Positions 41,271-54,611 are shown, counted from the stretch's first letter. The stretch: 64,000 nucleotides of DNA from Lunularia cruciata (GCA_948567375.1 OX419760.1:20336001-20400000), one strand, 5' to 3'. Notes: a model not told the origin generated them from the letters alone. Made by a program: numbers and translations.

Positions 41271-42310
41271 ACTAGTGTTTGGTATAATTTCCATGTATAT
41301 TTCTTAAAGATCTCATCTGGTGTGTTTATTTTACCTCCTCAAATGCATTCATTGCCCACGTTCTATGTCTGCATGAGATGGAGCTAGACATGAGACCATG
41401 GAGATTGAGCAGACTACATCAGCGGCATGGACTGTAGTATGCACGTGCTATATGGCTGGCACAGTCTACTCAGTCTCTGTTGAGGTTATATACATGCATC
41501 AGTTTGCATCAGTTGACTAAAGTGAGACCTTGAAAGAATAGCACAAGTTTAGTAGTTTAAGATAAGATCAAAGTGAGAATTTGAAGGAATAACTCAAGTT
41601 AGTAGTTTAAGTTGGGAAATGCATGGTGTGGTGGAAGATTAAGTTGCTTGTTTTTGCTTTGTTTTTTGCTTTTGTTTTTTCTTGCTGCTTTATGTTTGTT
41701 TCCATTTGCTCTTGCTCAAATTCTTTGCTTTTTATCCACTAGGTAAAGCTCACAATGCCTTTTATCCACTAAGTATGTTGCTATTATCTTCTTTTAGTTT
41801 TTGATTAGCATATTCATCAGCAGAAAAGGCAATAAGAAATTAATGAGTAATATGGTGCATAATGATTGCATTAAATAAGGTGCTTTGTGAGTGTATGAAT
41901 AAAATATATCTACTAATAAGTGTATGTACATATTTATACAATAAGTACAAGTGTATGGCTATGCTCATGACTGTATACCATGATGGAGTAGCGAATCATT
42001 GAGTCTTTGATAGAGGATGCAACCTAGAAAGATAGGATAATGTGTCCAGATCAATAACCTCTCATCCAAATGCATGGTGGGCTCATGAAAGCTCAATGCT
42101 AAACTATTGTAAGGATCTGCACTATAATCACTAAATCTACCATAGATACATTCCTCTTCCAAAAATGTAATAGCAGACTCCATCCATGGATACTCTAAAT
42201 CTATCTAGAAGAGTTATTAGGAGGTATGATAATGAAGTGTATGAGGTCCTAGATGTCTCAATAGGAATAAATCTAAGGGGATGGATAACACCATGGAAGT
42301 AGTTCCTATA
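41271..42310. other. AT-rich spacer without genes
   Basis: There is no LINE sequence and no recognisable coding region. A T-rich run with 'tttgctttg' phrases lies at about 41650-41720. Minus-strand ORFs at 41965-42340 have no domain I recognise. Confidence 0.55.
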
Positions 42311-44513
42311 ATAAAGTAACAATGAAATATAAAGTCTCAAAGAACCAAAGACTCAAAACAGCTAAAAATACAATATAAATTGTATGCAATATGAACCTAG
42401 GAAAAATCTAAGGGCACTTGACCAGTCTGTAAAATCTTGGTCCGATGTAAAGTATTCTTTATCATGTACTTTCCTAAAGCTAAAGCCTCAATCTGCAAGA
42501 GAGTGGAAAAGTCTTTACTACTAATCTGATGTCTAACTGTGATGCTCTCATAGCAAGGCCATTCCAAAAGTACATGGTGTTCATCTTCTACTTTGCCTAC
42601 GGAGCATAAACTACAAAGTTGCATGGAGTGATCTATAAGCCTCCAATGGCCTTCTTCTACAACAATTCTATGAGAGCTAGTCCTATATTTAACAATGATG
42701 ATATGTCTAAACGAAGTAGATACCTTAGCCAAAAGATAATCTTGCTCACAAAATACACTAACATAAAATTCACAAATTGCTGATAAAACACTGTATTGGT
42801 ACTAGGTTTATGCCAAAGGTAATGCAAGAACTGCTTCTTGATTAGATCACTAGTGCAATAGGTTCCAGTTTCTGATGTTGTTCAAAAACATTCCACCTTG
42901 TAGCCCAAGCAACCATATTTGTATACCAACCAACAGGTTGTGTAGCACAAAGAGTTTGGTAACAAAGTATCTTATGCTCCATGGACCTCACCTTATATAC
43001 ATACATGAGAGCTAAGAACAAAGCTTCAGCCTCAAGAGCTAAGAAAACCTATCTTAGCAAGAAACAACACGTATGGAGTTTGAGTTCTCACACCAAGTTA
43101 TTGTACAAGAAAACTTTTTGAACCTTCTCAATCTTTTGCCACCACGTCTTCTTAGGACTAAGACCCCAAATGTGAACACCATAAAACAGCACAGGCTGCA
43201 CAAGAGATCTGAGCAATACTTTCTTCAAGTCCCATGTGGTAAGATGAACGAGTTTAGAGCAATTGATGAGTGAATACAAAGTGCTGAACCTTGCATTAAT
43301 TGTTCTTGGCACAAGTAGACCAACTATAGTCATGAGAAAACTCAATCCCCAAGTACTTGTAAGAAGAAACCTGGTCCAAAGGCTTGCCATCAAAAAAGAA
43401 AGGTGTGACACCTTTGGAACCCACCACAATTACCTTAGACTTGTCAAGATTCACCTCCATCTTTGTGTCATAGCAAAACACAAGAAGAGAATCCAAGAGC
43501 TTTTGTAAAGTCTCTAGATTGGTAGATTGGAGCACTACATCATCTACATAAAGAAGTGCATGTATCATCAATGGACCAACTTGTACACTTGTACCACCAA
43601 CTTCCAAGAGTACCCTCTCCAAGTCATCAATGAAGATCCCAAACAAATTTGGAGATAAAGAGTAACTTTAAATCACACCCATGATATTAAGGACATCTTG
43701 AGAGCTAAAAGAAGAAAATCTAACAACAACATTCTCATAGAGACTAGAGATAATACCAAGCAGATCCTATGAAACTCCAACTTCACCCACTCTCTCACTT
43801 GAAGTTTGTCTACATACCTTATCAAAGGTTTTCTTGAAATCAATAAAAGAAATAAAGAGAGCTCTCCCAATAACCTTGGACTCCCACAACTACTCATGGA
43901 GCACTATAACCTGATCTGAAACCATCTTGGTACTTGGCATGAATTTTGGATTTTTCAGTCCAAGTACTCAATCCAAATTCCAAAATAAGTCCATATAGCT
44001 TAGCAAAGATGTTATATACTAGAATGGTATGGTAATTGGTAACAACATCCCTTTGGCCAAACTTGTGAATAGGAACCACCTTCTTACAATGCCAATGATC
44101 AAGAAAACCATACTTGATTGCTTCATTCAAGAGAGAGGTGAGTATAAGAATCAGATGATCGCCACCCCTTTTCACAAGTTCAACACAAGTCCATCAAGGT
44201 CTTCAGCCTTCCCATAGGCCAACTTCTTGAGCTGATATTTGACATCATCTTTAGAGATAACCAAAGGAAATCTAATGCTAGGTGCCATGCATGGAGCATC
44301 AGGAAAAAAATACAGATCTTTCACATAGTTACAAAGCTCCTTCAAATCTAGAGAAGGGGATGGAGATAGATATAGAGATCTAACAACAACCCTCTTCCAA
44401 AAATCCTTGTTATTGTGCCTCAATTTAGTTCTAAGCTCAACCCCCTTAAGCATGATAAAATCTCTCTTCTTAGACTTCACCATTTTTGTATAATAAAGGA
44501 AAGAAAGGTTCTA
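42311..44513 (-). mobile_element. Divergent-subfamily LINE copy, 5'-truncated
   Basis: The minus strand runs from the RT linker (VELRTKLRHNNKDFWKRV) to a degraded tail near 42311. It is clearly diverged from the main subfamily: the RT active site reads YVDD (LLYVDDVVLQS) in place of YADD, and the knuckle is CSLC...DEHHVLLEWPCY, with the last Cys context altered. Multiple frameshifts and stops separate blocks at 44483-44172, 44175-43894, 43646-43296 and 42732-42397. A solo tail interrupts its 5' side at 44514. Confidence 0.85.
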
Positions 44514-44815
44514 TACAATCAATGAACAATGAAACATAAAACCAAAAAGACCCAAAGAGTTAAAGGACTAAAACATAATACAAAAACCTAAGAAAGTGTC
44601 TAATGCACTTGACCAATCTGTAATATACTGATCCTATGTAAACTGATCTGTTTTATATACTTTTCTAACAACAATGAACAATGAAATATAAAGCCCAGAA
44701 GACACAAACAATTAAAAAGTTGAAACACAATACAAATCACATTGAATGTGAGCCTATGCAAGAGGTTAGGACACCAGACCAATTTGTAATAGACTGACTA
44801 GACTAGACTGATCTT
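44514..44815 (-). mobile_element. Two successive solo LINE 3' ends
   Basis: Two minus-strand 3' ends (about 44514-44656 and 44660-44815) each begin with AATGAACAATGAAA-type tail units, followed by the conserved 3' UTR. They differ in sequence and so are separate insertions stacked at the same place. Confidence 0.85.
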
Positions 44816-44829
44816 GGTCTAGATTGTAG

Positions 44830-45190
44830 AATTTGGATCTATTTACAACCTATTTTCACTTTGTTAAGTTTCAAAGATTTTAGCCATGGAAGGTGTAAAT
44901 TCAAGCTACTATATCTTTGTACTTTGTGATCTAAATGAAATGTTCTTTAAGTCATTAGAATGAGCGTGCTCAAAGCTTTAAACTGAGAAATGATTGATAT
45001 AGGTTAGAGAAGAGAGGAGAAGCTCTAGGTACCTCAAATTTTGCAGCCTTTGGTATCTTAATGGGACATAGATCTCAAAAATAATATCTTGCAAACTCAC
45101 ATGTCCCAGTGAATTGATTCTTATCTCATTAGAACCAACTTCTTGAGTTCCTTTGCCTTAAACCTGGCTAGTAGTGCCAAGAGCTTAAAT
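44830..45190. repeat. 180-bp array, partial block
   Basis: It matches 18240-18535 in the same orientation over its length, with shared phrases 'aagctctaggtacctcaaat' and 'gattcttatctcattagaa'. This shows the array region is a dispersed repeat, not attached to one LINE copy. Confidence 0.82.
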
Positions 45191-45192
45191 AA

Positions 45193-46125
45193 ACAATGAA
45201 TAATGAAATATAAAACCCGGAAGACCCAAAGAGTCAAAAGGTTAAGAATACAATACAAATAATATGAAATGTGTGCCTAAAGCATCATACCAATATGTAA
45301 TAAAATGATCCAATGTAGACTAATCTTGGGTATATACTTCTCTAACATTAAAGCATCAAGCTATAGGAGAGCATAGAATCACTTCTGTTAATATGATGTT
45401 TAACTTTGATCTGTTGGTAGCAAGTGCACTTAACAAAGATATAGTGCTCATCCTCAAATTTGCCCATACAACATAATGTGCAAAGCCACAAGGAATGCTC
45501 TATCTACTACTAGCAACCTTGTTCTACTTCTAGTCTATGAGAGCTAGTTTTATACTAAACAATAACATGTCTAACTGAAGTAGAGATCCTACGCAAGAGA
45601 TAATTTTGCTTGCAATACACCAACATAGGATTTACAAACTACTCATAGGACACCATCTTGGTACCGGGTTCGTGCGATAGGAAATGTAAGAAATGCTCCT
45701 TGATCACCCCTTATAATGCAATAGGATCCAATCTCCAATGTCATTTAGAAACGCTCTACCTTGTAGCCCATGCAAGAAGATCAGTATACCAACCAGTAGA
45801 TAAGTTGCACAAGAACTTGGTAAGGAAGTCTCTCATGCTCCACATGCCTCACCTTATTGGCATATGTGAGAGCTAAGAACAAAGATTCAACCTTTCAAGG
45901 AAAAAAATTGTTTCAGGAAGCAAAAAAACATAGGGAGTTTGAGTCCATGCATCGAGTTCATTACACAAAAACACTTTCTAAACCTTTTTGCCACCAAGTC
46001 TTCTTAATACCTTGACCCCAAATCTGAGCACCATAGAGGACCATTGGTTCTACAACAGATCTGAACAACACATTCTTCAACTCCCATATGGTAAGATGAG
46101 CAAGTCTATAGTGATTATTGAGCAA
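45193..46125 (-). mobile_element. 5'-truncated, diverged LINE copy
   Basis: The minus strand runs from the RT C-terminal part (TTWELKK region) to the tail at 45193. Coding is heavily broken. The family C-terminus, 'gtaccgggt' and 'cttgatcac' landmarks align with other copies. There is no intact ORF. Confidence 0.82.
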
Positions 46126-46139
46126 TTAATGAGGGTGGC

Positions 46140-47365
46140 AAGGATGGCCTAGACCGACTATCAATTTTGAATGTTTGAGAAGAGAGAAGTTACAACAGTT
46201 TAGAAAGCTATATATCAGCATCTACTTGTCCAAAAATTGCAGTTTTGGTCATGAGAAGCACCTTGCCAAGCTCTTTCCAAGTCTACTGAGATTGCAACCT
46301 TTTGAGGTTTGTAGCAAATGTTATGGATGTTTGAATTTCTTTAAAAGAGGTCCATATTTGAGAGATCTTATCTTCACCATCCAAAGTCCAAATCAATTCA
46401 CTCTTGCAGCAATGGAAGCACCCTAGAGATCTCTTTTGATTGACTACAAGAACCCAGACACATTGTATTTGTGCACAAAGTTAAGGAGATGTGAAATTTA
46501 TCATATATGGCAGATTTTACATTTGGAGATGCATATTTGAGACAATGTAACTTTTTGGTCATAAATTCAAATGTCATGATTTTACAATCAGTTGGAGTGA
46601 TTTTGCAAGTGCTACTTATGACACAAAGTTTTCTTTGTTTGGGGCTATGTGGACTGATTTTTGGGCATTTACTTTTTATGATCTTCTACATGTGGTCTAT
46701 GTGGTGTTCAAGTGAGCAAATTTCAAAGGCTGTAACTTACCACTTCAGTTACCTTTTGAAGGCTGTAACTTATTACCTCAATTGTCCAAATTAGTTGATC
46801 CTTGCACCAATAAAGGAATCTGCTCAAGGGATTTTTATTATCATCAAGATTGTAGATTTTGGAGTTCTAGACTAGAAGTTATGAGCATTCAAATTTTGTG
46901 AATTATCATATTCTTATAATTCACCACAACATATTATGAAACCATGACTCTGAACTTATATCCTCAAATGAAGTGATTTTTTGTTTCATTAGAAGCTAAT
47001 ATCCTAGTGCTTTTGATTGAAACCTTGAGTGTAGAGTGTGAAGATATATCTTGAGGGCTATGAGTATTTGAATTTGATGAAGAACTAAGATATTTCCAAT
47101 TCAATGGTGTGGAGAGGTGTTCATTTGGAAGGTTGTTTCTATACCATTACTTATTCAAATGAGATAATATTTTATGAATTAGAACCACTATTTCAAGAGC
47201 TTCCACAAACATGCAGATTGCAGATTTTGGAGTTGTGTACATGGTGCTAGAACCTGTTTCCTTTCTTCAAGACTCTAGTTGTAGAGAGTGTAGATTCAAA
47301 CCACTATATCTTTGTTCTCAATGATCCAAATGAAGTGTTCTTTGTGTCATTAGAACCAGAAATCT
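46140..47365. repeat. 180-bp array, second long block
   Basis: Unit cores are at about 46389, 46568, 46787, 46965, 47156 and 47327 (spacings 179, 219, 178, 191 and 171 bp). The longer interval contains a short duplication of 'aaggctgtaactta'. Its beginning (gaatgtttgagaagagagaa) corresponds to the start of the 17131 array. Confidence 0.78.
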
Positions 47366-47391
47366 AACAAAGATCATATAAAAAAAGATGA

Positions 47392-47766
47392 AATCAAACA
47401 AAGATGGATGTGAACCTTGACAAGTCTATAATTGACAAAAGCAAGTTTCTATGCAACCTAATCAAGAGATCTGAGATTTGATATCCATAGCTTTGATCCT
47501 TGCCATTAACAACCTGCATCATACCACTCATTAGCATGGGAGACCAAGTCTCTACCTATTGGATGCTCTTGGAAACAATAAAATTGATGTCCAATGAAGT
47601 CCAATGATATTATCTCTTTGTTGTGGGAAATGAGAGCTCTAGAATGGAAATCCAGCTGAGCACTTAGCTTGGATTTTGTTCTTTTTGGCCATGGTACTCA
47701 ACCTAGACTCCAAAATTTAACCATACAACTTGGCAAAGATACTACCAACTAGTATGATATGAAAAC
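47392..47766. mobile_element. Mosaic of short LINE pieces in both orientations
   Basis: A plus-strand RT snippet (47392-47430, the MEVNLDKS region) is followed by minus-strand endonuclease-end sequence (about 47445-47580). Minus-strand RT sequence (about 47655-47762) comes next. Each piece is recognisable by its match to intact copies, but none codes. Confidence 0.75.
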
Positions 47767-49912
47767 TATGGATAGATCTCTTGATCAGGTTGCATAGAAA
47801 TTTTCTTTTGTCCATTATAGAAAGTTGGTGAAGTGCAAGTAGAGAGCATTTCTGAGACTTAAGGGGCCTAAGCTAAGCAATGAATTGAGAAGCAATTCCA
47901 AGGCTTTTTGGGAAGAAGGTAATAATTAGATCTCCGTCTCCATTGTTGGACTGAAGGAGCTTTGTAATTTGTAGTGATGTCAAGGATCTATACTTCTTTT
48001 CCGATGTTGGATCCAAGGATGCAAACTAGCCTTGGATATGCTTGCACCATCTCTGAAGCTGATGTCAAGTCTTACCAGCTCAAGAAGTTGGCCAATGGTA
48101 GGCAGAAGACCTTGATGGACTTTGTGTTGAACTTTTGAAACAAGGCAGCAATCGTCTGATTCAAATACTCACTTCTCTCTTGAATGAAGCAATTAGATGT
48201 GACTTTCTTGACAAATGGTGTTTGAAGAAGGTACTTCTCATTCATAAGTTTGGCCAGAGAGATGTTGTCATCAATTATTGTACCATACTAGTTCATAGTA
48301 TCTTTGCCAAGTTGTATGGTCAAATTTTGGAGTCTAGGTTGAGTACTTGGGCCAAAAAGAACAAAATTTAGGCTGAGTGCCAAGCTAGTTTTAGATCAGA
48401 CTTTAATAATTTAGACCATCTATTAGTACTCAGTTTGGTGGTGGAAATCCAAGAGTATTGGATGAGCTTTCTATGTTGTATTTATTGATTTTAGGAAGAC
48501 TTTGATGAGGTGCTTATGAAATCTCTAAGTGAGAGACTTGTTGAAGTTTGTGTTTCATCAGATCTGATTGGTGCTATCTCTAGATTCTATGAAAAATTGG
48601 TTGTGAGATTATCATGAGTCTTTGAGCTCTCAAGATGTCCTAAGCACAATGGGAGTGATTCAAGGCTGCTCTCTATATAGCTCCAACTCTATTTGGAATC
48701 TTAATCAACAACCTAGAGAGTACTCATGGAAGTTGGAGCTATAGGTATGTAAGTTTTGTCTTTGATGATTCATGCACTCCTTTTACACAAATGATGTTTT
48801 AGTGCTCCTCTCTACTAATCTAAGGAATTTATTGAAGGTTTTTGATTATCTTCTTCTGTTTCACAACCAAAAAAAAATGGAAGTGAACCTTGACAAGTCC
48901 AAAGTGAGTGTGGTGGGTTCTAAAAGTATCACACCGTTCTTCTTTGATAGAAAGCGCTTTGAGCAAGTTTCTTCTTACATGTACGTGAGGATTGAGTTTT
49001 CTCATAACTATAGTTGGTCTACTTGTGTGAAGAATATAATCAATGCAAGGTTTAGAGCTCTATATTCACTCATGAATCATTCTAGACTTGCTCATCTCAC
49101 CACATGGGAGTTGAAGAAGGTGTTGTTTAGATATCTTATATAGCCAATTGTTCTCCATGGTGCTCAGATTTGGGTACCAGGTTAGTTAAGAGGACTTGGT
49201 AGCAAAAGGTTGAGAAATTTCAGAAAGTGTTTCTATGTGATGAACTTGGTACAAGTACTCAAACTTCTCATGTTTTTTTGCTTGATGAAATGAGGTTTTT
49301 TCCTCTTGAGGATGAAGCTTTGTTTTTAGCTCTCACATATGCCACTAAGGTGAGGTCCTTGGAGCATGAGAGACTCTCCTACCAAGTTCTTTGTGCAACT
49401 TTATCTATTGGTTGGTATACATATTGGATTGCATGGATTGTACAAGGTGGAATGTTTTTGAGCAACATTGGAGATTAGAGCCTATTGCATTACAAGAGGT
49501 GATCAAGGAGCAGTTCTTACATTTTTTAGAGCATGAACCCGGTACCAAGATGGTGCTCTTTCAGCAGTTTGTGAATCCTATGCACTGGGACATAAGAGTG
49601 TTTAGAAGAAGCTTTGCATATTGTGTACCATGAGCAAAGTTGAGGATGAGCACCATGTCTTTGTTGAGTGCACTTGCTACCAACAAATCAGAGTTAGATA
49701 TCAAATTAGTAGAAGTGATTTCTCAACTCTTCTATAGATTGAAGCTTTAGCATTAGGGAAGTATATGACCAAGATTAGTCTACATTGGATCAATTTCTTA
49801 CAAATTGGTCATATGCTCTAGGCTCCCATTTCATGTGATTTGTATTGTGTTTTTAGCCTTTTAACTCGTTGGGTATTCTTGGCTTGATATTTCATTGTTC
49901 ATGTTCATTGTT
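47767..49912 (+). mobile_element. Diverged LINE copy, endonuclease end to tail
   Basis: It starts at the segment coding MDRSLDQIAQ and runs to a tail at about 49912. RT blocks are in pieces (48135-48371 with LIHKFGQRDVV; 48772-49143 with LDKSKVSVVGSK; 49227-49478 with LTYATKVRS). The YADD box is lost (TNDVLVLLS). Many indels make this an old copy. Confidence 0.82.
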
Positions 49913-49917
49913 TTAAG

Positions 49918-50570
49918 TTCTTTGTGAAATTCATTTGCTTTGTTATACATTTTTGCTTATTGTTGTTGTATCATGGTTATATCAGCAATGTCTTTCACCA
50001 TCTTAGACTCCTCCATTGTACCAATCAAAAAAAGATGAAGGTGAACCTTGATAAGTCCAAGGTGATTATGGTGAGTTCTAAAGGTGGCATACCTTTCTTA
50101 CCAAGATGGTCTCTATCAGCAATTTGAAATCCTACGTTGGTGTATTGCAATCTAGATTATCTCTTGGCTAGGATCTCTACTTCACTTAGACATGTTATTG
50201 CTCAATATAGAACTAGCTCTCATAAACCAAAAGTAGAACAAAGATATTGGCAATAGATAGAGCACTCCATGTGGCTTTGCATATTGTGTACTATGAGGAA
50301 AGTTGATGAGCCCCATGTCTTTGTTGAGTGCCCTTGCTACCAACAGATTTGAGTTAGACATCATATTCATATTAGTGATTTATTGGCTCTCCTACAAATT
50401 GAGGCTTTAGCATTAAGGAAGTGTATGACCAAGATTAGTCTACATTGGATCAATTTGTTACAAATTGGTCATATGTTCTAGGCTCACATTTCATGTGATT
50501 TGTATTGTGTTTTTTCAACCTTTTGACTCTTTGGGTCTTTCAAGCTTATATTTCATTGTTCATTCTTCAT
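49918..50570. mobile_element. Inverted chimeric LINE: minus ORF1 start joined to plus RT-3' end
   Basis: 49918-50028 is the minus strand of the 5' leader and ORF1 start (cctccattgtaccaatc). At about 50029 it joins plus-strand RT sequence (aaaaagatgaaggtgaacct). An internally deleted ORF2 C-terminus and tail follow, ending at 50570. The join sits at a 'caatc(a)' sequence present on both sides. Confidence 0.8.
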
Positions 50571-50832
50571 GTTAGCCATGAGAGTATTCATGCATTGAGA
50601 GATAGGTGCATAGAAGCTTCTAAGCTCTTTGTGGAAGTCATTGGCTTTCCTATACATTTTAGCTAATTTTTGTTGCTTCATGGCTATATCATCAATGTCT
50701 TTACAATCTTAGACTCCTCCTCTTGTGCCAATAAAACAAAGATGGAGGTGAACCTTGACAAGCCTAATGTGATTGTGGTGTGTTCTAAAAGTATCACATC
50801 TTTCTTCTTTGATGGAAAGTGCTTGGAGTGAA
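50571..50832. mobile_element. Second copy of the inverted chimera
   Basis: 50571-50730 is minus-strand ORF1 start and leader (ctcctcttgtgccaat). Plus-strand RT sequence (aaaacaaagatggaggtgaa) follows at about 50731-50832. The join is at the same place as in the copy at 49918-50570. Confidence 0.8.
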
Positions 50833-51435
50833 AATGAATGAAGTCATATGCTGAAGCTTCTAAGGTGTATCAAAATCTCTTACTTGCAAGAGCATGAGGT
50901 TGAGAAGGAGAACCAACTTGTTCAAATGAAGAACTTGAGGGATCTTAGGTATGCCAAAATCTCTAAAGAAGAAGGAGAACACCAAGGCTATATTGTGTGA
51001 GTTTATCACTGAATCTTTGAGAGTTTATGATCCTTAGATTTTGCAAGCATATATATAAATTGGGACAACAAGGTCCACAACCAAGAAGCATTTTGGTGAG
51101 GTTTGGCTCACAAACTTAGAGGGATTTGGTAATGGAAAACAAAGCTATACTCCAAGGGGAGGTGCATCTAGTTGGACCTTGATCTCATCTCTCTCTACTT
51201 ACAAGCAAGGGAGGGAGGAGAATTATCAAAGGTGAAGGAAGCTCAACCAGCAGGTTTTGTTGCATTTTTTAGAGATTATTATCTCTCAAAAAATGCAAAA
51301 GCCAAAGGAAACGATCAACTATTGCATAGAAATCCTAGACCCTAGACTAGACTTAGAGTGTTCATGGGCTCACACTTACTAAGTACTCAAGTGCTAAGCC
51401 TTTGTGTGATGATGTTGATGTGATTCGATCTTATT
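50833..51435 (+). mobile_element. LINE fragment: ORF1 C-terminal half to ORF2 start
   Basis: It codes the coiled-coil end and RRM region (QEHEVEKENQL, RSILVRFGSQ) in broken frames. The C-terminal domain (LQARE..ELSKVKEAQPAGF) and the ORF1/ORF2 junction (degraded to gcatagaaatcc at about 51327) follow. It stops after the LVLHGLT-type ORF2 start near 51435. Confidence 0.75.
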
Positions 51436-52552
51436 AGCCACTAAATTCATGAATCTGAGAGGATTGGATCCTAGCATTGAAATCACCAATAACAAGTACT
51501 ACACCTTTAATTTGAAACTCAAACACATCCTCTAACAAGGAGTGGGAAGGATGCATGATGTTGAGAGCTCCACTTAAGTAAATTGCCAATGTCAATGGAG
51601 CAAAGTAGCAAATGGCAAGGAAGCAAGGTGAAAAAACTCCTCCAATCTTGAACCATTAGTATTGTCCACTTGAGTCTTAGCCTATCAAGGAGACTAATGT
51701 CTCAAGGCCAAATCTTATGGAGGTTACAATGCCTCCAAAGCCTCTTTCTCTAAGTTGCCTCTATTTATTCTAGGTTGAACCAACAAGAGTGAATCCTTCA
51801 ATGTCCTAAATGAAACAATGAAATATAAAGCTCAAAAGACCCAAAGAGTCAAATGGCTGAAAACACAATACAAATTGCTTACAATGTAAGCCTAGGGCAC
51901 CAGACCAATTTGTAATAAATTGATCTGTAGACTAATCTCTATCACATACTTTTTTAATGTTAAAGTGGAAGGTGGTAGAGAAATCACTACTTCTAATATG
52001 ATGTCTCAATTTGATCTGCTTGTAACAAGGACACTCAACAAAGACATGGTGTTAATACTCAACTTTCCTCATAGAACATGATGTGCAAAGCCAAAAGGAG
52101 TGCACTACCTGTTGCTGGCGTCCTTGTTTTACTTCTAGTCTATGAGAGCTAGTTTATGGTTATGGTGTTCCCATGTCTCCACAAGATTGATCAAATCAAC
52201 ATTATTGCACAAAGGCTTAGTGCTTGAATACTTTGTGTGTATGAGCCCATGAGTATTCCAAAACAACACTCTAAAAGGGTCTAGAATTGCTATGCAATAG
52301 CTTATTGTCTCCTTTGGGTGATCACATCTCTACCATCTCTCAAGAATGCAACAAAATCTGATTGTTGAGCTTCCTTCACCTTAGCTAATTCTCCCTTCAT
52401 CACTTGCAATTGGAGAGGAGTGGGATCAAGGTCCAACCAGATGCACCTCTCTTGAGTACAGCCTTGTATTACAATGAAATGATTTTGTGAGTTTTTGAGT
52501 CCCTTTGAGTTTGTGAGCCAAACATCACCAAAATGCTTCTTGGTTGTGATTC
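51436..52552 (-). mobile_element. LINE copy (ORF1 end and endonuclease) with a nested LINE fragment
   Basis: 51436-51810 and 52151-52552 are parts of one minus-strand copy covering endonuclease to ORF1 C-terminus. They are interrupted at 'aatgtcct' by a minus-strand 3' end and ORF2 tail piece (51811-52150). The ORF1/ORF2 junction TAG-CAA-TTC lies at about 52284-52292 on the minus strand. All coding is degraded. Confidence 0.78.
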
Positions 52553-53085
52553 ATGCTAGATGGTGCTTGAAGAAGGTAGTTCCCATTCACAAGTCAGGCC
52601 AAAGAGATGTTGTCACCAATTACATACCATACTAGTTGGTATTATCTTTCCAAGTTATATGGTCTAATTTTGAAATTCAAGTTAAGTACTTGGGCTGAAA
52701 AGTACAAAATTTGTGCCAAGTGCCAAGCTGGTGTCAAATAAGCCTTTAGTACCTTGGACCATCTACTAGTACTCTATGTTTGTTGTGGAACTCCAAGGGT
52801 GTTGGAAGAGCTCTCTATGTTTCATTTATTGATTTCAGGAAGGCCTTTGATAAGGTGCTTAGGAAATCTTTAAGTGAGAAACTTACTAAAGTTGGTGTTT
52901 CACCTGATGTGATTGGTGCTATCTCTAGACTCTATGAGAAGGTGGCTGTGAGATTCTAATCTTTGAGTTCTCGAGATGTTCTAAGTACAATGGGAGTGAT
53001 TTAAAGTTGCTCTCTATCTCCAACTCTACTTGGAATCTTCATTGATAACCTAGAGAGAATACTCATAGAAGCTGGAGCTTAGTAG
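52553..53085 (+). mobile_element. LINE RT-domain fragment
   Basis: Plus-strand RT from the region coding WCLKKVVPIHKSGQRDVV through FIDFRKAFDKVLRKSL to GIFIDNLERI, cut at about 53085 before the YADD box. It has a stop and a frameshift. It joins the preceding minus-strand ORF1 piece head to head at 'tggttgtg/attcatgc'. Confidence 0.8.
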
Positions 53086-53391
53086 ACTATGCGCCTCTAG
53101 TACTCACCAATTTCTCCTAATTCAGACCCCCTAGCTCTCCCATTGTCCTTGCACCATACTCTGTCATTGATGACTAAAATTTCAAAGTAAATCCAAGCTT
53201 TTGATAAGGTTTCCCCTCAAACTTTTTAAGGACTCTTATCATCTCATGCTCATCTAGATGTAACACATATAGGACAACAAGAAAAACGCTCATCCTATAT
53301 AAAAGTTCCAAAGACTCTAGAATTCCTTAGTATTATATATCATGTAAAAAAACAATCATATTAGCATTGGACACTATTCCATTTAGATAAT

Positions 53392-53395
<4 letters not shown>

Positions 53396-53423
<28 letters not shown>
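53396..53423. repeat. (AT)n microsatellite
   Basis: About 13-14 uninterrupted TA/AT dinucleotides. Confidence 0.95.
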
Positions 53424-54611
53424 ACTTTCCCCAAGAGGATGAAATGTTATACATACCCATTGCAGATTAAAGCCAAAACATAGAGATGGTAAAAGAATGG
53501 GATGAAATATAACACAAAAGCTATGAATGCATATACTTAGATTTTCACATGCAGCTTGTGCCGGTTCGTGTCTCCTATGGGGTGTGTCTTATGTTTGACT
53601 CGTGTCATTTCATTATTATTCATTCTTCATTATTGTCCTAGGTCTGGAATTTTTAAGTAATACATCAAAACTCGTTGGTTCTCACAGTTGGGTCGAAGGG
53701 GAAAGGGGTGGCTGTGTAGAAAACATGAATGATGGGAAGACCCCATCAAACCGGACAAGGGAGAGACAAAATAAGTAAAATGGGGCTAAGCCCCAGTAGA
53801 GTCTAAATGAGAAATTTTCCTTACTGCATCTAAAATATCCTAACTATGCAAGTTATATATTCTACAAACAACATAACATCCAAAAAAGTATCACCTAGTG
53901 TAACAACATATCGTCAGAGAAATATCACGTAGTGTAATTGGGTCAAGGAGAGGTTTTACCCGGAAGAGATTGTACTTAAAGTATGCATAGCTACAATAGA
54001 AACCCCAGAGTTAATGTGCAAACCCACCACAATGAGGTTCCTGTATATTTTAGAGACAACTAACTCGGAAGATCGTAGAGTGAATGTCACAAGTGACACT
54101 GTGGCTGAGAGGGGAACAGTGTACTAACGACGAAGAACGAGGTTGGCCGACGATGTTGGACTCGGATCCGCAGGCAGACGAAGCGACAGGACGAGGAAGA
54201 TCTGATATTCTGGAATCAGTCAGAATATGCTTGTGCCGTTCGACAGCTTGCAGTTTATTGTCCATGGAGTTATCCAGAATGTGCAAGTATATCCAGGAGG
54301 ATATACTTACGCTTGCATCATTCTAACACGTGTCGGCTACCACTTGATCGCCTCCAGAACGCAGTAACTGTGGCGTCGACACGCTCGTACGCTTTGTGTA
54401 TGTCTCTACTACTCGGAGAGTACTTGTCAGTAACTTCTGGTGAATAAACAAGAATAACCGTTCCTAAATTCCTTATTTCAGGACAAATATGAATGGGGGA
54501 AGATCTCACAAGGAAGACGTAAAAGAGAATACTATAAATAGATTTTGACTCCGACCGCAATAAACTTGGATTAATTTAATTTGCTCCCAGGTCTCATTAT
54601 AGTCGGCAAGG

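Noticed and set aside
53396-53423. (AT)n run as a matrix-attachment or origin element
   Set aside because: A simple dinucleotide microsatellite is sufficient explanation.
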